Of a stretch of 34,423 nucleotides of DNA, positions 7,069-15,701 are shown one piece after another. This stretch comes from Gammaproteobacteria bacterium (lineage in GTDB: Bacteria; Pseudomonadota; Gammaproteobacteria; GCA-2400775): the NCBI GenBank assembly GCA_002400905.2, contig NVRQ02000067.1, positions 1 through 34,423 of the forward strand, written 5' to 3'. The notes under the pieces were generated by a model, which had not been told where the DNA came from, did no database searches, and was given only the letters and a program-made list of their open reading frames with translations. The number at the start of each line of letters is the position of its first letter. Position 1 is the stretch's first letter. The translations under genes and the position numbers were made by a program.

Positions 7069-7464
7069 CTACCTGACGGGATGAACAAAGGGGAAGATGT
7101 CGGTTGCGCCAATTGCGTCGGTAATGACAAAGACTACAAATATCAGCACGATGAGTCCTAGTGCATCGCCGCCCGCCGGTATATCGGCAAGCTGATCATT
7201 CAGAAGTGCGACCTCACTGGGCGTTAGATTGGCGACGCGTTTTTCGATGTCGGCTGCATTCACGCCGAGCTTGGCCAGTTGATTCTGAACGTCCTGCCGT
7301 TCGAGCAGGGTTTGCAGCCTGGACTTGTCGACCGCGATCTGTTCCTGCGCCAGCAGGCTCTCTGTGGACACTATGCCGGCATAGGCAGGTGCCAATTGTA
7401 CTCCGAGGAATGACAGAATCAGTGCCAATCCGATCCCTCTGCGAGTTTTTTTGAATGGTTGCAT
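7069..7464 (-). CDS. PA2779-type small exported membrane protein
   Basis: This encodes 131 residues from ATG 7464, with AGGAG 7 nt upstream; an upstream extension of the frame to 7536 has no ribosome site and no family resemblance. There is a signal peptide (basic QPFKKTRRG, hydrophobic GLALILSFLGVQLA, cleavage after AYA). A helical region follows (VDKSRLQTLLERQDVQNQLAKLG; DIEKRVANLTPSEVALLNDQL). After GGDALG comes one C-terminal membrane helix (IVLIFVVFVITDAIG) and the ending DIFPFVHPVR. This organisation is that of the PA2779 family, nearly always next to a PA2778-type peptidase. It may be the peptidase's partner or substrate, but the sequence does not show which. Confidence 0.85.
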   Translation of the reverse strand: MQPFKKTRRGIGLALILSFLGVQLAPAYAGIVSTESLLAQEQIAVDKSRLQTLLERQDVQNQLAKLGVNAADIEKRVANLTPSEVALLNDQLADIPAGGDALGLIVLIFVVFVITDAIGATDIFPFVHPVR

Positions 7465-7528
7465 TGTCCATCTCCTGATTGTTAGTCGCGAATTGAAGTA
7501 AAAGTAGACGATATTCTTGCGTATGTGT

Positions 7529-7558
7529 AAGTACATACAAGTACATATGATAATTATA
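7529..7558 (-). promoter_or_regulatory. Putative promoter with tandem 10-bp repeats for the PA2779/PA2778 pair
   Basis: On the minus strand a perfect TATAAT occupies 7558-7553. Immediately downstream, where transcription would start, two tandem 10-bp repeats lie at 7539-7548 and 7529-7538 (plus strand AAGTACATAT and AAGTACATAC). A repeat length of one helical turn suits side-by-side binding of a regulator. No good -35 is seen, which would fit an activator-dependent promoter. Confidence 0.4.
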
Positions 7559-7814
7559 GAGAGTCAGTTGGTAGAGTAGCGCAGATTATCCCCATCACCT
7601 GTAGCGCTGAGTATAAGGTAATGATTTGCAACATAATAGACTCTATTTTTATTTGCGATACCTATGCAAGTACGACGATCGTCAAATTCGAAGTAAAAAA
7701 TTAATCTTGCTAATTAGGGTGAAATTAAGGTGGTCGGCGTGACTTATTGTTGACCAGCTAGGAATGTACTGGCTAGCTAGTAAAGCCAGCGAAAGCCAAA
7801 AAACAATATGGGTG
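7559..7814. other. Noncoding stretch downstream of recN
   Basis: With the leader of the PA2779-type gene this makes 350 bases without a gene. It is AT-rich with no credible reading frame. The only structure noticed is an imperfect palindrome at 7769-7789 (CTGGCT and AGCCAG around a 9-nt loop), 26 bases beyond the recN stop. Its stem is short and no clean T run follows, so it is a poor terminator candidate. Confidence 0.5.
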
Positions 7815-9506
7815 TTAATGCACCGAACTAGCCGCACCACGTGAAATTAAATCTTGTGCATTTTCTCGTGCGCTGTCGGTAATTTCGGTACCGGCTAGCA
7901 TGCGGGCAATTTCTTCTAAGCGGTCTGTGTCAGACAATACCGTTACGCTGGTATGGGTCATTTTATTAACAACCGATTTTTCAACTTTGAGTTGATGATG
8001 ACCAAGGGCGGCGACTTGCGGTAGATGGGTGACGCAGAGTACTTGATGGCTGTCACCAACACGGCGTAAGGTTTGACCAATGATTTCGGCGATACTGCCG
8101 CCAACACCAACATCGACCTCATCAAAGACATAGGTGCCGATTTGGTGACGCTTGACGTTGATAACCTGTATCGCGAGGCTGATGCGTGACAATTCTCCAC
8201 CAGAGGCGACTTTTGTCATGGGTGAGAGTTCTTGACCAGGGTTTGCGCTAACTAAAAACTCTATGCGCTCTATGCCGTGCGGGCCATATTGCGTTTCATT
8301 TAGATCATGTAGTGCAATATCAAATACGCCTTCGGGCATGCCAAGTTGTTGCATATTGTTGGTGATTTCTGCGCTGAGTTTTTTGGCGCTGGCTTTACGT
8401 TTTTTACTGATTTTTTTCGCTAGCGCCAAATACGTGTCGCGCGCTTTTTCGATGTCTTGTTCTAGTGTGCCTAATGTTGCACTGTCACTATCGAGTTTAT
8501 CAACAGTGCAACTTAACTCATCTTTCAATGTGAGTAGCGCGCTTGGCTCGATATGATGTTTGCGGGCCAGTGTATGCAGCTCGCTAGTACGGTGTTCAAT
8601 TTGACTGAGTTTTTGCGGGTCATCATCTAGTGAATCAAGGTAGTTTCTTAGTTCGCTGCTCGCTTCTTGTATTTGAATGTTGGCATTTTCAAAGCAAGCC
8701 AGTGCATTCTTAAGATTGCCATCTAGCTCAGAGGCCTTGCTAAGTTGTATGGTGATGGTTGACAGCTCGCCGACGCTGTCGCTATCAATAAACCGCATTG
8801 CGCTATGACAGGCATCACGCAATTCACTGGCATTGGCTAATTGTTTGAGATCGATATCGAGCTGTTCCCACTCATTTTCTTTTAGCTGTGCATGAACGAG
8901 TTCGTCGAATTGGTAACGCAACAAATCGAGCTTGGCTTCGCGTTCTTGTGCGGTTGTTTGCAGGTCGGTTAATTTGCTAACGAGAGTTTGCCATTCTTGA
9001 TGGTACACGCCAACAAGTATTAATTGATCGGCATGGTCTGCATACGCATCAAGGAGTTCACGCTGAACAGAGCCATGCATCATGGATTGATGCGCGTGTT
9101 GTCCGTGTATGTCGATGAGTTTTTCACCGAGTTCACGGAGCCACTGTACTGTGACGGGGCTGCCGTTGATGTAGGCGCGTGAGCGACCGTCGTTATTGAC
9201 GGTGCGGCGTATTTGGCAGCTATTTTCTTCCACGTGCCCTTGGGGTGTATCGACTTCATGATCGGTTAGCCAAGAAATAACATCGGCTTTATTGCTAATG
9301 TCAAAATCGAGCATGACTTCAGCGCGTTTAGCGCCAGGTCGTATGAGGCTGGTATTGGCGCGATCACCCAACGCCAAGCCAATGGCATCGAGTAATATCG
9401 ATTTACCCGCACCGGTTTCACCGGTGATGGTCGTCATGCCGTTAGACAGACTAAGGTCAAGTGTATCGACTAGAACAAAGTCACGAATGTAAAGTTGGGT
9501 GATCAT
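7815..9506 (-). CDS. recN: DNA repair ATPase RecN
   Basis: RecN is an SMC-like ATPase that gathers broken DNA ends during recombinational repair. The 563-residue protein begins MITQLYIRDFVLVD and has Walker A GETGAGKS at residues 29-36. A long helical coiled-coil middle follows, with a short hinge-like region (HHIEPSALLTLK). Near the C-terminus are the ABC signature KVASGGELSRISLA and the Walker B region TYVFDEVDVGVGG, with the switch histidine in CVTHLPQVAA. The start at 9506 overlaps the nadK stop by one base (TGATG), which implies translational coupling. A frame extension to 9530 lies within nadK and is not family-like. Its last 28 codons have a decayed copy at 5886-5969. Confidence 0.97.
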   Translation of the reverse strand: MITQLYIRDFVLVDTLDLSLSNGMTTITGETGAGKSILLDAIGLALGDRANTSLIRPGAKRAEVMLDFDISNKADVISWLTDHEVDTPQGHVEENSCQIRRTVNNDGRSRAYINGSPVTVQWLRELGEKLIDIHGQHAHQSMMHGSVQRELLDAYADHADQLILVGVYHQEWQTLVSKLTDLQTTAQEREAKLDLLRYQFDELVHAQLKENEWEQLDIDLKQLANASELRDACHSAMRFIDSDSVGELSTITIQLSKASELDGNLKNALACFENANIQIQEASSELRNYLDSLDDDPQKLSQIEHRTSELHTLARKHHIEPSALLTLKDELSCTVDKLDSDSATLGTLEQDIEKARDTYLALAKKISKKRKASAKKLSAEITNNMQQLGMPEGVFDIALHDLNETQYGPHGIERIEFLVSANPGQELSPMTKVASGGELSRISLAIQVINVKRHQIGTYVFDEVDVGVGGSIAEIIGQTLRRVGDSHQVLCVTHLPQVAALGHHQLKVEKSVVNKMTHTSVTVLSDTDRLEEIARMLAGTEITDSARENAQDLISRGAASSVH

Positions 9507-10387
9507 CAGCGATTTGGCGTTGTTCCCCACCCTAGCTTGGTGCGTAAGGTACTAAAATGATCATGCTGCTTAGGATGAATTAAATGCGTTCGTTGTTCAC
9601 TTTTTTCGATAATAATGGAGTCGCCATTCATTACATCAATCGTATTTTGGCCATCACAACTGAGTTTGACTGAGTCTAAGTTGGTGTCGGTAATAATGAG
9701 CTCAATCGAACTGTCACCGCTGACCACGATGGGTCGGTGGCTGAGTGTGTGCGGACAAATAGGCACTAACACTACGGCATTGAGTGAGGGGTGTACGATA
9801 GGGCCGCCACCGGATAGCGCGTAGGCGGTGGAGCCGGTTGGTGTCGAGATGATTAATCCGTCAGAACGTTCGGTACTGACAAAGGTACCATCGATAAAAG
9901 TCTCTAGCTCTATCATGCGTGATGAGGCCCACTTATGGACAACAACGTCGTTAAGTGCGTGGGTGATTTGGATGGTTTCACCTTGGCGAATGACGGTGCT
10001 TTTTAATAACGCACGTTGTTCTGATAGATAGTGGCCATCCATGATTTCGTTCAGTCGTTCTATCATGACGCCTGGGGCAATGTCGGCGAGAAAGCCGAGT
10101 CGGCCCATATGAACGCCGAGTAATGGCGTATTAGTATTGCCTAATGCCCGCGCTGCGCCGAGCAAGGTACCATCACCGCCAATGGCCACAGCCAGGTCAC
10201 ATTGCTTCGATAGGTTAGACCAGTTAACGATTTCAGCGGGCTTATCTAATAACTTGGCGGTATCTCGCTCAACAAAAACGATAATGTCGCGTTCTATAAA
10301 ATAGCGATGCAGCGTATTCAGTACGGCGACAACCTCGGGGTCTGATTTTTTTGCGATAAGGCCGATGGTCTGAAATGGCGAAGTCAT
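9506..10387 (-). CDS. nadK: NAD kinase
   Basis: NAD kinase phosphorylates NAD+ to NADP+ in the cytoplasm. The 293-residue length is typical. Motifs are GGDGT at residues 70-74, the family NAD-binding ND (HALNDVVVH), and the STPTGSTAYALSGGGPIV block. The start is supported by AAGGAA a few bases upstream. It forms an overlapping pair with recN, and its 5' end is divergent from hrcA across 179 bp. Confidence 0.97.
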   Translation of the reverse strand: MTSPFQTIGLIAKKSDPEVVAVLNTLHRYFIERDIIVFVERDTAKLLDKPAEIVNWSNLSKQCDLAVAIGGDGTLLGAARALGNTNTPLLGVHMGRLGFLADIAPGVMIERLNEIMDGHYLSEQRALLKSTVIRQGETIQITHALNDVVVHKWASSRMIELETFIDGTFVSTERSDGLIISTPTGSTAYALSGGGPIVHPSLNAVVLVPICPHTLSHRPIVVSGDSSIELIITDTNLDSVKLSCDGQNTIDVMNGDSIIIEKSEQRTHLIHPKQHDHFSTLRTKLGWGTTPNR

Positions 10388-10408
10388 TATTGTTCCTTTT
10401 TACGCAAA

Positions 10409-10441
10409 CTAGCATGTTGGCACCTTAAGGCCAACTGCTAG
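10409..10441. promoter_or_regulatory. Palindrome in the nadK-hrcA divergent region
   Basis: CTAGCA and GTTGGC (10409-10421 with one bulged T) pair with GCCAAC and TGCTAG (10430-10441), giving a 12-bp stem around an 8-nt loop. It lies 22 bp upstream of the nadK start, where it could be an operator or an mRNA leader hairpin. It does not match the HrcA operator CIRCE (TTAGCACTC-N9-GAGTGCTAA) in length or sequence. Confidence 0.5.
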
Positions 10442-10467
10442 CTTTCTCCTAATCCCCTGTTTGGTGC

Positions 10468-10496
10468 TTGACTGGCCGGATTGCGATTGCTACTGT
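10468..10496 (+). promoter_or_regulatory. Possible sigma-70 promoter for hrcA
   Basis: TTGACT (10468-10473), a 17-bp spacer and TACTGT (10491-10496) form a candidate with a good -35 and a weak -10. It lies about 70 bp upstream of the hrcA ATG. A TATATT at 10552-10557 is an alternative -10 but lacks a -35 match. Confidence 0.35.
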
Positions 10497-10566
10497 CGAT
10501 TGGTGCTCTTGTTTAGAGCCTAGGTACTTATGCATTATACGGTGATCTACACCTATATTCCTCATT

Positions 10567-11613
10567 ATGGCAACAGAACTTAGCGATAGAGCCAATGCCT
10601 TATTGAGGACATTGGTTGAATCATATATAAAAGATGGTCAGCCGGTTGGGTCGCGTGCTTTGGCGCGTGGTTCAGGCTTGAAACTAAGCCCAGCAACCGT
10701 TCGTAATGTCATGGTCGACCTTGAAGAGGCCGGTTTAATTATTTCGCCACATACTTCATCTGGCCGTGTTCCGACAGCAAAAGGCTATCGTTTATTCGTT
10801 GATGCCATAGTTTCAGCTGAGCCCATGCCGATTGAAAGTGCGGCGATTGCGGAATTAAAGCGCCAATTTGATAGTGATCAGCCAATGAGCGATCTAATGG
10901 CTTCGGCGTCAGCCATGCTGTCTGGCGTGACCAGTATGGCTAGCGTGGTCATGGTGCCGCGACAGGCGAACAAAAGCCTTAAGCACGTCGAGTTTCTCGT
11001 GTTAGGAGGTGATCGCGTGCTGGTCATTTTGGTGACTAATGATGAAGAAGTGCGCAATCACGTTATTCATACGCCGCGTAAGTTTAGTGCCGCTGAGCTG
11101 CAATACATTAGCAATTATTTAAATCAAACTTTTGCTGGCCAGGAGTTGCCGACTATGCGTGATCAGATTATGTCTGATATGCGTGAAGCCCGGAATGATA
11201 TGGACAGGCTGATGCGTGAGGCGATCGAAATGGCTGATCAGGTGCTTAGCGTCACTGAGCAGGACAGCGTGGAAGATTGTGTTATCTCGGGTCAGACTAA
11301 CCTTATGGCTTATGCTGAGTTATCGAATGTCGATAAGTTGCGCCAGTTATTTGAGGCATTTAACCAAAAGCGCGATATTTTACATGTACTTGATCAGTGT
11401 CTACAAAGCCCAGGCGTGCAAATTTTTATTGGTGAGGAATCGGGCTATCATCCTTTTGATGATGTGAGCGTAGTGACCTCAACTTATGAGCGCGATGGGA
11501 AAATTCTGGGTGTGCTCGGAGTGATAGGTCCAACGCGTATGGAATACAATCGCGTCATCCCTATTGTTGATATTACGGCAAAATTACTCAGTTTGGCCTT
11601 GAATCAGCGCTAA
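10567..11613 (+). CDS. hrcA: Heat-shock repressor HrcA
   Basis: HrcA represses chaperone operons by binding CIRCE elements and is kept active by GroEL. The 348-residue protein has an N-terminal winged helix (DRANALLRTLVESYIKDGQPVGSRALARGSGLKLSPATVRNVMVDLEEAGLI), the conserved PHTSSGRVPTAKGYRLFVD junction, and the GAF-like C-terminal domain ending GVIGPTRMEYNRVIPIVD. No Shine-Dalgarno is visible before the ATG. It is followed by grpE as in many bacteria. No CIRCE is visible upstream of hrcA, grpE or dnaK here, so its target may lie elsewhere, for example at groESL. Confidence 0.95.
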   Translation: MATELSDRANALLRTLVESYIKDGQPVGSRALARGSGLKLSPATVRNVMVDLEEAGLIISPHTSSGRVPTAKGYRLFVDAIVSAEPMPIESAAIAELKRQFDSDQPMSDLMASASAMLSGVTSMASVVMVPRQANKSLKHVEFLVLGGDRVLVILVTNDEEVRNHVIHTPRKFSAAELQYISNYLNQTFAGQELPTMRDQIMSDMREARNDMDRLMREAIEMADQVLSVTEQDSVEDCVISGQTNLMAYAELSNVDKLRQLFEAFNQKRDILHVLDQCLQSPGVQIFIGEESGYHPFDDVSVVTSTYERDGKILGVLGVIGPTRMEYNRVIPIVDITAKLLSLALNQR

Positions 11614-11711
11614 ATATCCTTATATTGACCACCAAATCTGGTGACATGTCGGTATTCCGGCCTTAATAGACCTATTTTTCTAAATAAATGGCTAATACGG
11701 GAGTGTTTGTA

Positions 11712-12281
11712 ATGACATCTACACAAGAGGAGCATGGCTCCGCTGCTGAAAATGAGCAGAATGAATCGGTATTGGATCAAGATGAAATTGAGGTGGAGCA
11801 AGATGAAGCCTCAGAAGAAGACGTATTTAATGCCGCTGAGCAACGTATTAACGAGCTTACAGATAGTTTGTTACGTGCGCGCGCTGAAACAGAAAATCTG
11901 CGTCGCCGTGCCGAGCGCGATGTCGCCAATGCGCATAGATATGGCCTTGAGCGTTTTGCTAACCAGCTTTTGCCTATTAGAGACAGCCTTGAATTAGGCT
12001 TGGCAGCAGCTAGCCAGGAAAACGCAACCGTCGACCATGCTAAAGAAGGCATGGAGCTAACGCTAAAGATGTTGACTGATGCGATGGAAAAAGTATCAAT
12101 TATTGAATTAAACCCACTGGGTGAGAAATTTAATCCTGAGCATCACCAAGCCATGCAGATGCAGGAAACGGATGAGGCGGAGCCTAATACGGTACTTGTA
12201 GTGCATCAGAAGGGATATACCTTGAGTGACCGTTTGATGAGACCGGCTATGGTCGTTGTCGCGAAAGCAACGAGCACTTAA
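11712..12281 (+). CDS. grpE: Nucleotide exchange factor GrpE
   Basis: GrpE releases ADP from DnaK. From ATG 11712 the protein has 189 residues. This start is preferred because GGGAG at 11699-11703 sits 8 nt upstream and the product opens with the usual acidic, disordered segment (TSTQEEHGSAAENEQNE). An in-frame ATG at 11688 would add eight residues without a ribosome site. The long dimerisation helix spans roughly residues 40-90 (AEQRINELTDSLLRARAETENLRRRAERD, ANAHRYGLERFANQLLPIRDSLE). The C-terminal beta domain carries the conserved NPLGEKFNPEHHQAM and GYTLSDRLMRPAMVVVA. It lies between hrcA and dnaK. Confidence 0.95.
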   Translation: MTSTQEEHGSAAENEQNESVLDQDEIEVEQDEASEEDVFNAAEQRINELTDSLLRARAETENLRRRAERDVANAHRYGLERFANQLLPIRDSLELGLAAASQENATVDHAKEGMELTLKMLTDAMEKVSIIELNPLGEKFNPEHHQAMQMQETDEAEPNTVLVVHQKGYTLSDRLMRPAMVVVAKATST

Positions 12282-12315
12282 AGAGTAAGCGGTTGTAGAG
12301 GAATAATTTAAAGGG

Positions 12316-12344
12316 CTTGATTTAAGTATTGTTAACCTTATATA
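12316..12344 (+). promoter_or_regulatory. Sigma-32-like promoter upstream of dnaK
   Basis: CTTGAT (12316-12321), a 14-bp spacer and CCTTATATA (12336-12344) resemble the heat-shock sigma consensus (CTTGAA, 13-15 bp, CCCCATNT); the -10 match is partial. It lies about 50 bp upstream of the dnaK ATG, after the grpE stop. Confidence 0.45.
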
Positions 12345-12396
12345 GATAGACATCAGATGCTCAAGAGTGAGCGCAGGTTTATACGGAGAACGAAAG

Positions 12397-14322
12397 ATGG
12401 GCAAAATTATTGGTATTGATTTGGGTACAACCAACTCATGTGTGGCAGTGATAGAAGGTGGCACGCCAAAGGTGATTGAAAACTCCGAGGGTGATCGTAC
12501 GACACCTTCTGTTGTCGCATTTACCGATGATGGCGAAGTATTGGTTGGCCAGTCTGCCAAACGTCAGGCCGTTACCAACCCAACGAATACACTGTTTGCG
12601 ATTAAGCGATTGATTGGTCGCAAATTTGCTGATGACGTAGTCCAGCGCGATATTAAAATGGTGCCTTACAAAATCATTGGTGCGGATAACGGCGATGCTT
12701 GGGTTGAAGCTGGCGGCAAGAAAATGGCCCCGCCTGAGATTGCTGCACGTATCTTGATGAAAATGAAGAAAACGGCAGAAGATTATCTTGGTGAAGACGT
12801 CACTGAAGCTGTGATTACCGTTCCTGCTTATTTTAATGACTCGCAGCGCCAGGCGACCAAAGACGCTGGTAAAATTGCTGGCCTCGAAGTTAAACGTATT
12901 ATCAACGAGCCAACTGCTGCTGCACTTGCCTATGGCATGGATAAAAAACGTGGCGACAGTAAGCTGGCCGTGTTTGATCTGGGCGGTGGTACCTTCGACG
13001 TATCCATCATTGAAATTGCCGAAGTTGATGGCGAGCACCAGTTTGAAGTGTTGTCGACCAATGGTGACACCTTCCTGGGTGGTGAAGATTTTGACTTACG
13101 CTTGATCGACTATCTTGCTGATGAATTCAAAAAAGACAGTGGTATTGATATTCACAATGATCCGCTTGCTCTGCAACGTTTGAAAGATGCGGCAGAAAAA
13201 ACCAAAATTGAATTGTCATCAAGTCAGCAGACTGATGTTAACTTGCCTTACATTACGGCTGATGCTGCGGGCCCGAAACATCTTAACGTTAAGGTGACGC
13301 GCGCCAAACTAGAGTCTCTTGTTGAAGATTTGATTGAGCGCACGATTGAGCCTTGCCGCATTGCATTGGAAGATGCCGGTTTGAGCGCAGCAGAAATCGA
13401 CGATGTCATCTTGGTGGGTGGTCAGACTCGTATGCCTAAGGTGCAAGAGGCTGTGCAAAACTTCTTTGGTAAAGAACCACGCCGTGATGTTAATCCAGAT
13501 GAAGCCATCGCAGTTGGCGCATCGATTCAGGCTGGTGTGCTTGCTGGTGATGTGAAAGATGTGTTGTTGTTAGATGTGACGCCTCTGTCTCTGGGTATTG
13601 AGACCATGGGTGGTGTTATGACTAAGCTAATTGATAAGAACACGACCATCCCAACCAATGCATCGCAAGTATTTTCAACAGCTGATGATAACCAAGCAGC
13701 AGTAACCGTGCATGTATTACAGGGCGAGCGTGAAATTGCATCCGGCAATAAGTCGTTAGGCCGTTTTGATTTGGCTGACATTCCACCTGCACGACGTGGT
13801 ACACCACAAATTGAAGTGTCTTTTGATATCGATGCGAACGGTATTCTTAATGTGTCGGCTAAAGATAAGGCGACAGGTAAAGAGCAGTCTATTATTATTA
13901 AGGCATCGAGTGGTTTGTCTGAAGACGAAGTCGACAAGATGGTTAAAGATGCCGAACTTCATGCGGAAGATGACAAGAAGTTCCATGCATTAGTCGCTGC
14001 CCGTAACAGTGCAGATGCATTAGTTCATGCTACGACTAAAGCAATGGAAGACTTAGGGGATAAGCTTGAAGCCGATGAAAAGACCACTATTGATGCGGCA
14101 GTAGAAAGTTTGCAAGAAGCGATTAAGGGTGATGATATTACTGAGATTGAAGCAAAGACGTCAGCGTTAGGCGAAGCATCAAGCAAAATGGCTGAGCGCG
14201 CTTACGCTGAAAAACAATCAGGTGATGCGGATGTTGAAGCAGCATCAGATACGGGTTCAAGTAATGCCGCTGATGATAATGTTGTTGATGCTGATTTTGA
14301 AGAGGTTGATGACAAGAAATAA
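12397..14322 (+). CDS. dnaK: Hsp70 chaperone DnaK
   Basis: DnaK is the ATP-driven chaperone that works with DnaJ and GrpE. The 641-residue product has the N-terminal ATPase domain with [33 protein letters not shown] and [12 protein letters not shown], then the linker [21 protein letters not shown], the substrate domain and a helical lid. It ends in an acidic tail, EEVDDKK, close to the usual EEVKDKK. The start [10 protein letters not shown] has GGAG upstream; a frame extension to 12367 is not family-like. No internal abnormality was seen. It is separated from dnaJ by a structured 245-bp spacer. Confidence 0.99.
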   Translation: MGKIIGIDLGTTNSCVAVIEGGTPKVIENSEGDRTTPSVVAFTDDGEVLVGQSAKRQAVTNPTNTLFAIKRLIGRKFADDVVQRDIKMVPYKIIGADNGDAWVEAGGKKMAPPEIAARILMKMKKTAEDYLGEDVTEAVITVPAYFNDSQRQATKDAGKIAGLEVKRIINEPTAAALAYGMDKKRGDSKLAVFDLGGGTFDVSIIEIAEVDGEHQFEVLSTNGDTFLGGEDFDLRLIDYLADEFKKDSGIDIHNDPLALQRLKDAAEKTKIELSSSQQTDVNLPYITADAAGPKHLNVKVTRAKLESLVEDLIERTIEPCRIALEDAGLSAAEIDDVILVGGQTRMPKVQEAVQNFFGKEPRRDVNPDEAIAVGASIQAGVLAGDVKDVLLLDVTPLSLGIETMGGVMTKLIDKNTTIPTNASQVFSTADDNQAAVTVHVLQGEREIASGNKSLGRFDLADIPPARRGTPQIEVSFDIDANGILNVSAKDKATGKEQSIIIKASSGLSEDEVDKMVKDAELHAEDDKKFHALVAARNSADALVHATTKAMEDLGDKLEADEKTTIDAAVESLQEAIKGDDITEIEAKTSALGEASSKMAERAYAEKQSGDADVEAASDTGSSNAADDNVVDADFEEVDDKK

Positions 14323-14347
14323 GGTTTTTATTCCTCTTTAACGATAG

Positions 14348-14515
14348 CGAGACCTTTTCAGGATGTGGGTTTTTCGTTAGGGCAAGGAAAAAATCGTTGA
14401 ATAGCCCAAGAGTTCTTTTCAATACCTCATTGAGGGGTATTGAAAAGAATCCTTGGGCTGTGAGGCTATTTTTAACACCGCCATAGCGGAAAAGATGCTT
14501 TGTGCTAAGGTCTCG
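14348..14515 (+). other. Self-complementary spacer between dnaK and dnaJ, possible structured RNA
   Basis: Four stems are visible. An outer stem pairs CGAGACCTT (14348-14356) with AAGGTCTCG (14507-14515) perfectly. Inside it are TTTTTC/GAAAAA (14370-14375 with 14387-14392), a large hairpin 14403-14459, and GCTAT/ATAGC (14465-14469 with 14483-14487). The large hairpin has 24-nt arms with only two mismatches (outer AGCCCAAG and CTTGGGCT) and a short inner continuation. The whole could fold as a closed multibranch domain in the dnaK-dnaJ transcript. It might be a terminator, processing site or mRNA stability element. No similarity to a known RNA family is recognised. Confidence 0.55.
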
Positions 14516-14567
14516 ATAGTATTTTATTTAATTAATATAACAACAATAAGGGTGAGGCGCTGAGCGA

Positions 14568-15701
14568 ATGTCTAAACGGGATTACTATGACGTGCTCGGT
14601 GTCGAACGAAATGTCAGTGATGCAGAGTTAAAAAAATCTTATCGTCGTTTGGCGATGAAACATCATCCTGATCGTAATACGGGTGATGCGTCTGCTGATG
14701 CGGAAGGCAAATTTAAAGAAGTGAAAGAGGCCTACGAAGTCCTTAGCGATGCACAAAAACGTGCAGCCTATGACCAGTTTGGTCACGCCGGTCTTGGTGG
14801 TGCGGGCGCAGCAGGCGCCGGTGGGTTTGGCGATGTCTTCGAAGATGTCTTCGGCGATATTTTTGGCGGTGGGCGTGGCGGCGGACGCGGTCATAGTGGT
14901 GCCAATCGTGGTTCTGATCTTCGTTATGACCTAGAGCTCAGCCTTGAAGATGCAGTAGCGGGCACTACCGTTAAAATCCGTGTACCCACTCGTGTTCGTT
15001 GTGGCACGTGTAGTGGGTCTGGCGCCAAGAAAGGTTCTAAAGCCATGACCTGTGAAACCTGTGCAGGACATGGCCAAGTTAGAGTGCAGCAAGGTTTTTT
15101 CTCTATTCAGCAAGCCTGTCCTAAATGTCATGGTAAAGGCACAGTAATTAGCGATCCATGTAATACGTGTCATGGTCAGGGTCGTGTACAAGAAAGTAAA
15201 ACCCTCTCAGTAAAGATTCCGCCTGGTGTTGATGCCGGTGATCGTATTCGCCTTAGCGGTGAAGGTGAGGCGGGTGAACACGGTGGACCAAGTGGTGACT
15301 TGTATGTGCAAGTTCGCGTCAAACCGCATACCTTGTTTACGCGTGATAATGCTGATTTAGTCTGCGATGTGCCTATTGATATCGTGACTGTATCATTAGG
15401 CGGTGAGCTCGAGATTCCAACGCTGACGGGTCGAGTGAGACTGAAAGTACCTGCGGAAACACAGACTGGAAAAGTGTTCCGTCTGCGCGGTAAAGGTGCG
15501 CGTACTGTTCATAGTGATAAGGCGGGTGATCTTCTATGTCACGTTAGCATTGAAACGCCGGTTAATCTTAGTTCCGAACAAAAAGAAATATTGCTGCACC
15601 TACAGCGAACGATGGCTGAAAGTAAGCATGAACACAGTCCCAAGTCTAAATCTTGGCTGGACAGCGTGAAGAAAGTATTTGATGATATTCGTTTCTCCTA
15701 G
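14568..15701 (+). CDS. dnaJ: Hsp40 co-chaperone DnaJ
   Basis: DnaJ delivers substrates to DnaK and stimulates its ATPase. The 377-residue protein has the J domain with HPD at 33-35, a glycine/phenylalanine-rich linker ([20 protein letters not shown]), four CXXCXGXG zinc repeats ([32 protein letters not shown]), and the C-terminal substrate domains. AAGGGTGAGG lies upstream of the ATG. The ending [16 protein letters not shown] is of normal length. The TAG stop is part of the CTAG that forms the left end of the palindromic element at 15698-15861. Confidence 0.99.
   Translation: MSKRDYYDVLGVERNVSDAELKKSYRRLAMKHHPDRNTGDASADAEGKFKEVKEAYEVLSDAQKRAAYDQFGHAGLGGAGAAGAGGFGDVFEDVFGDIFGGGRGGGRGHSGANRGSDLRYDLELSLEDAVAGTTVKIRVPTRVRCGTCSGSGAKKGSKAMTCETCAGHGQVRVQQGFFSIQQACPKCHGKGTVISDPCNTCHGQGRVQESKTLSVKIPPGVDAGDRIRLSGEGEAGEHGGPSGDLYVQVRVKPHTLFTRDNADLVCDVPIDIVTVSLGGELEIPTLTGRVRLKVPAETQTGKVFRLRGKGARTVHSDKAGDLLCHVSIETPVNLSSEQKEILLHLQRTMAESKHEHSPKSKSWLDSVKKVFDDIRFS

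Noticed and set aside
10409-10441. Palindrome before hrcA as a CIRCE element.
   Set aside because: CIRCE is 9-9-9 with TTAGCACTC arms; this one has different arms, 33 bp total length and a bulge.
12436-13038. 200-codon open frame antisense to dnaK.
   Set aside because: It lies fully inside a highly conserved gene on the other strand, has no ribosome site and its translation shows no recognisable features.
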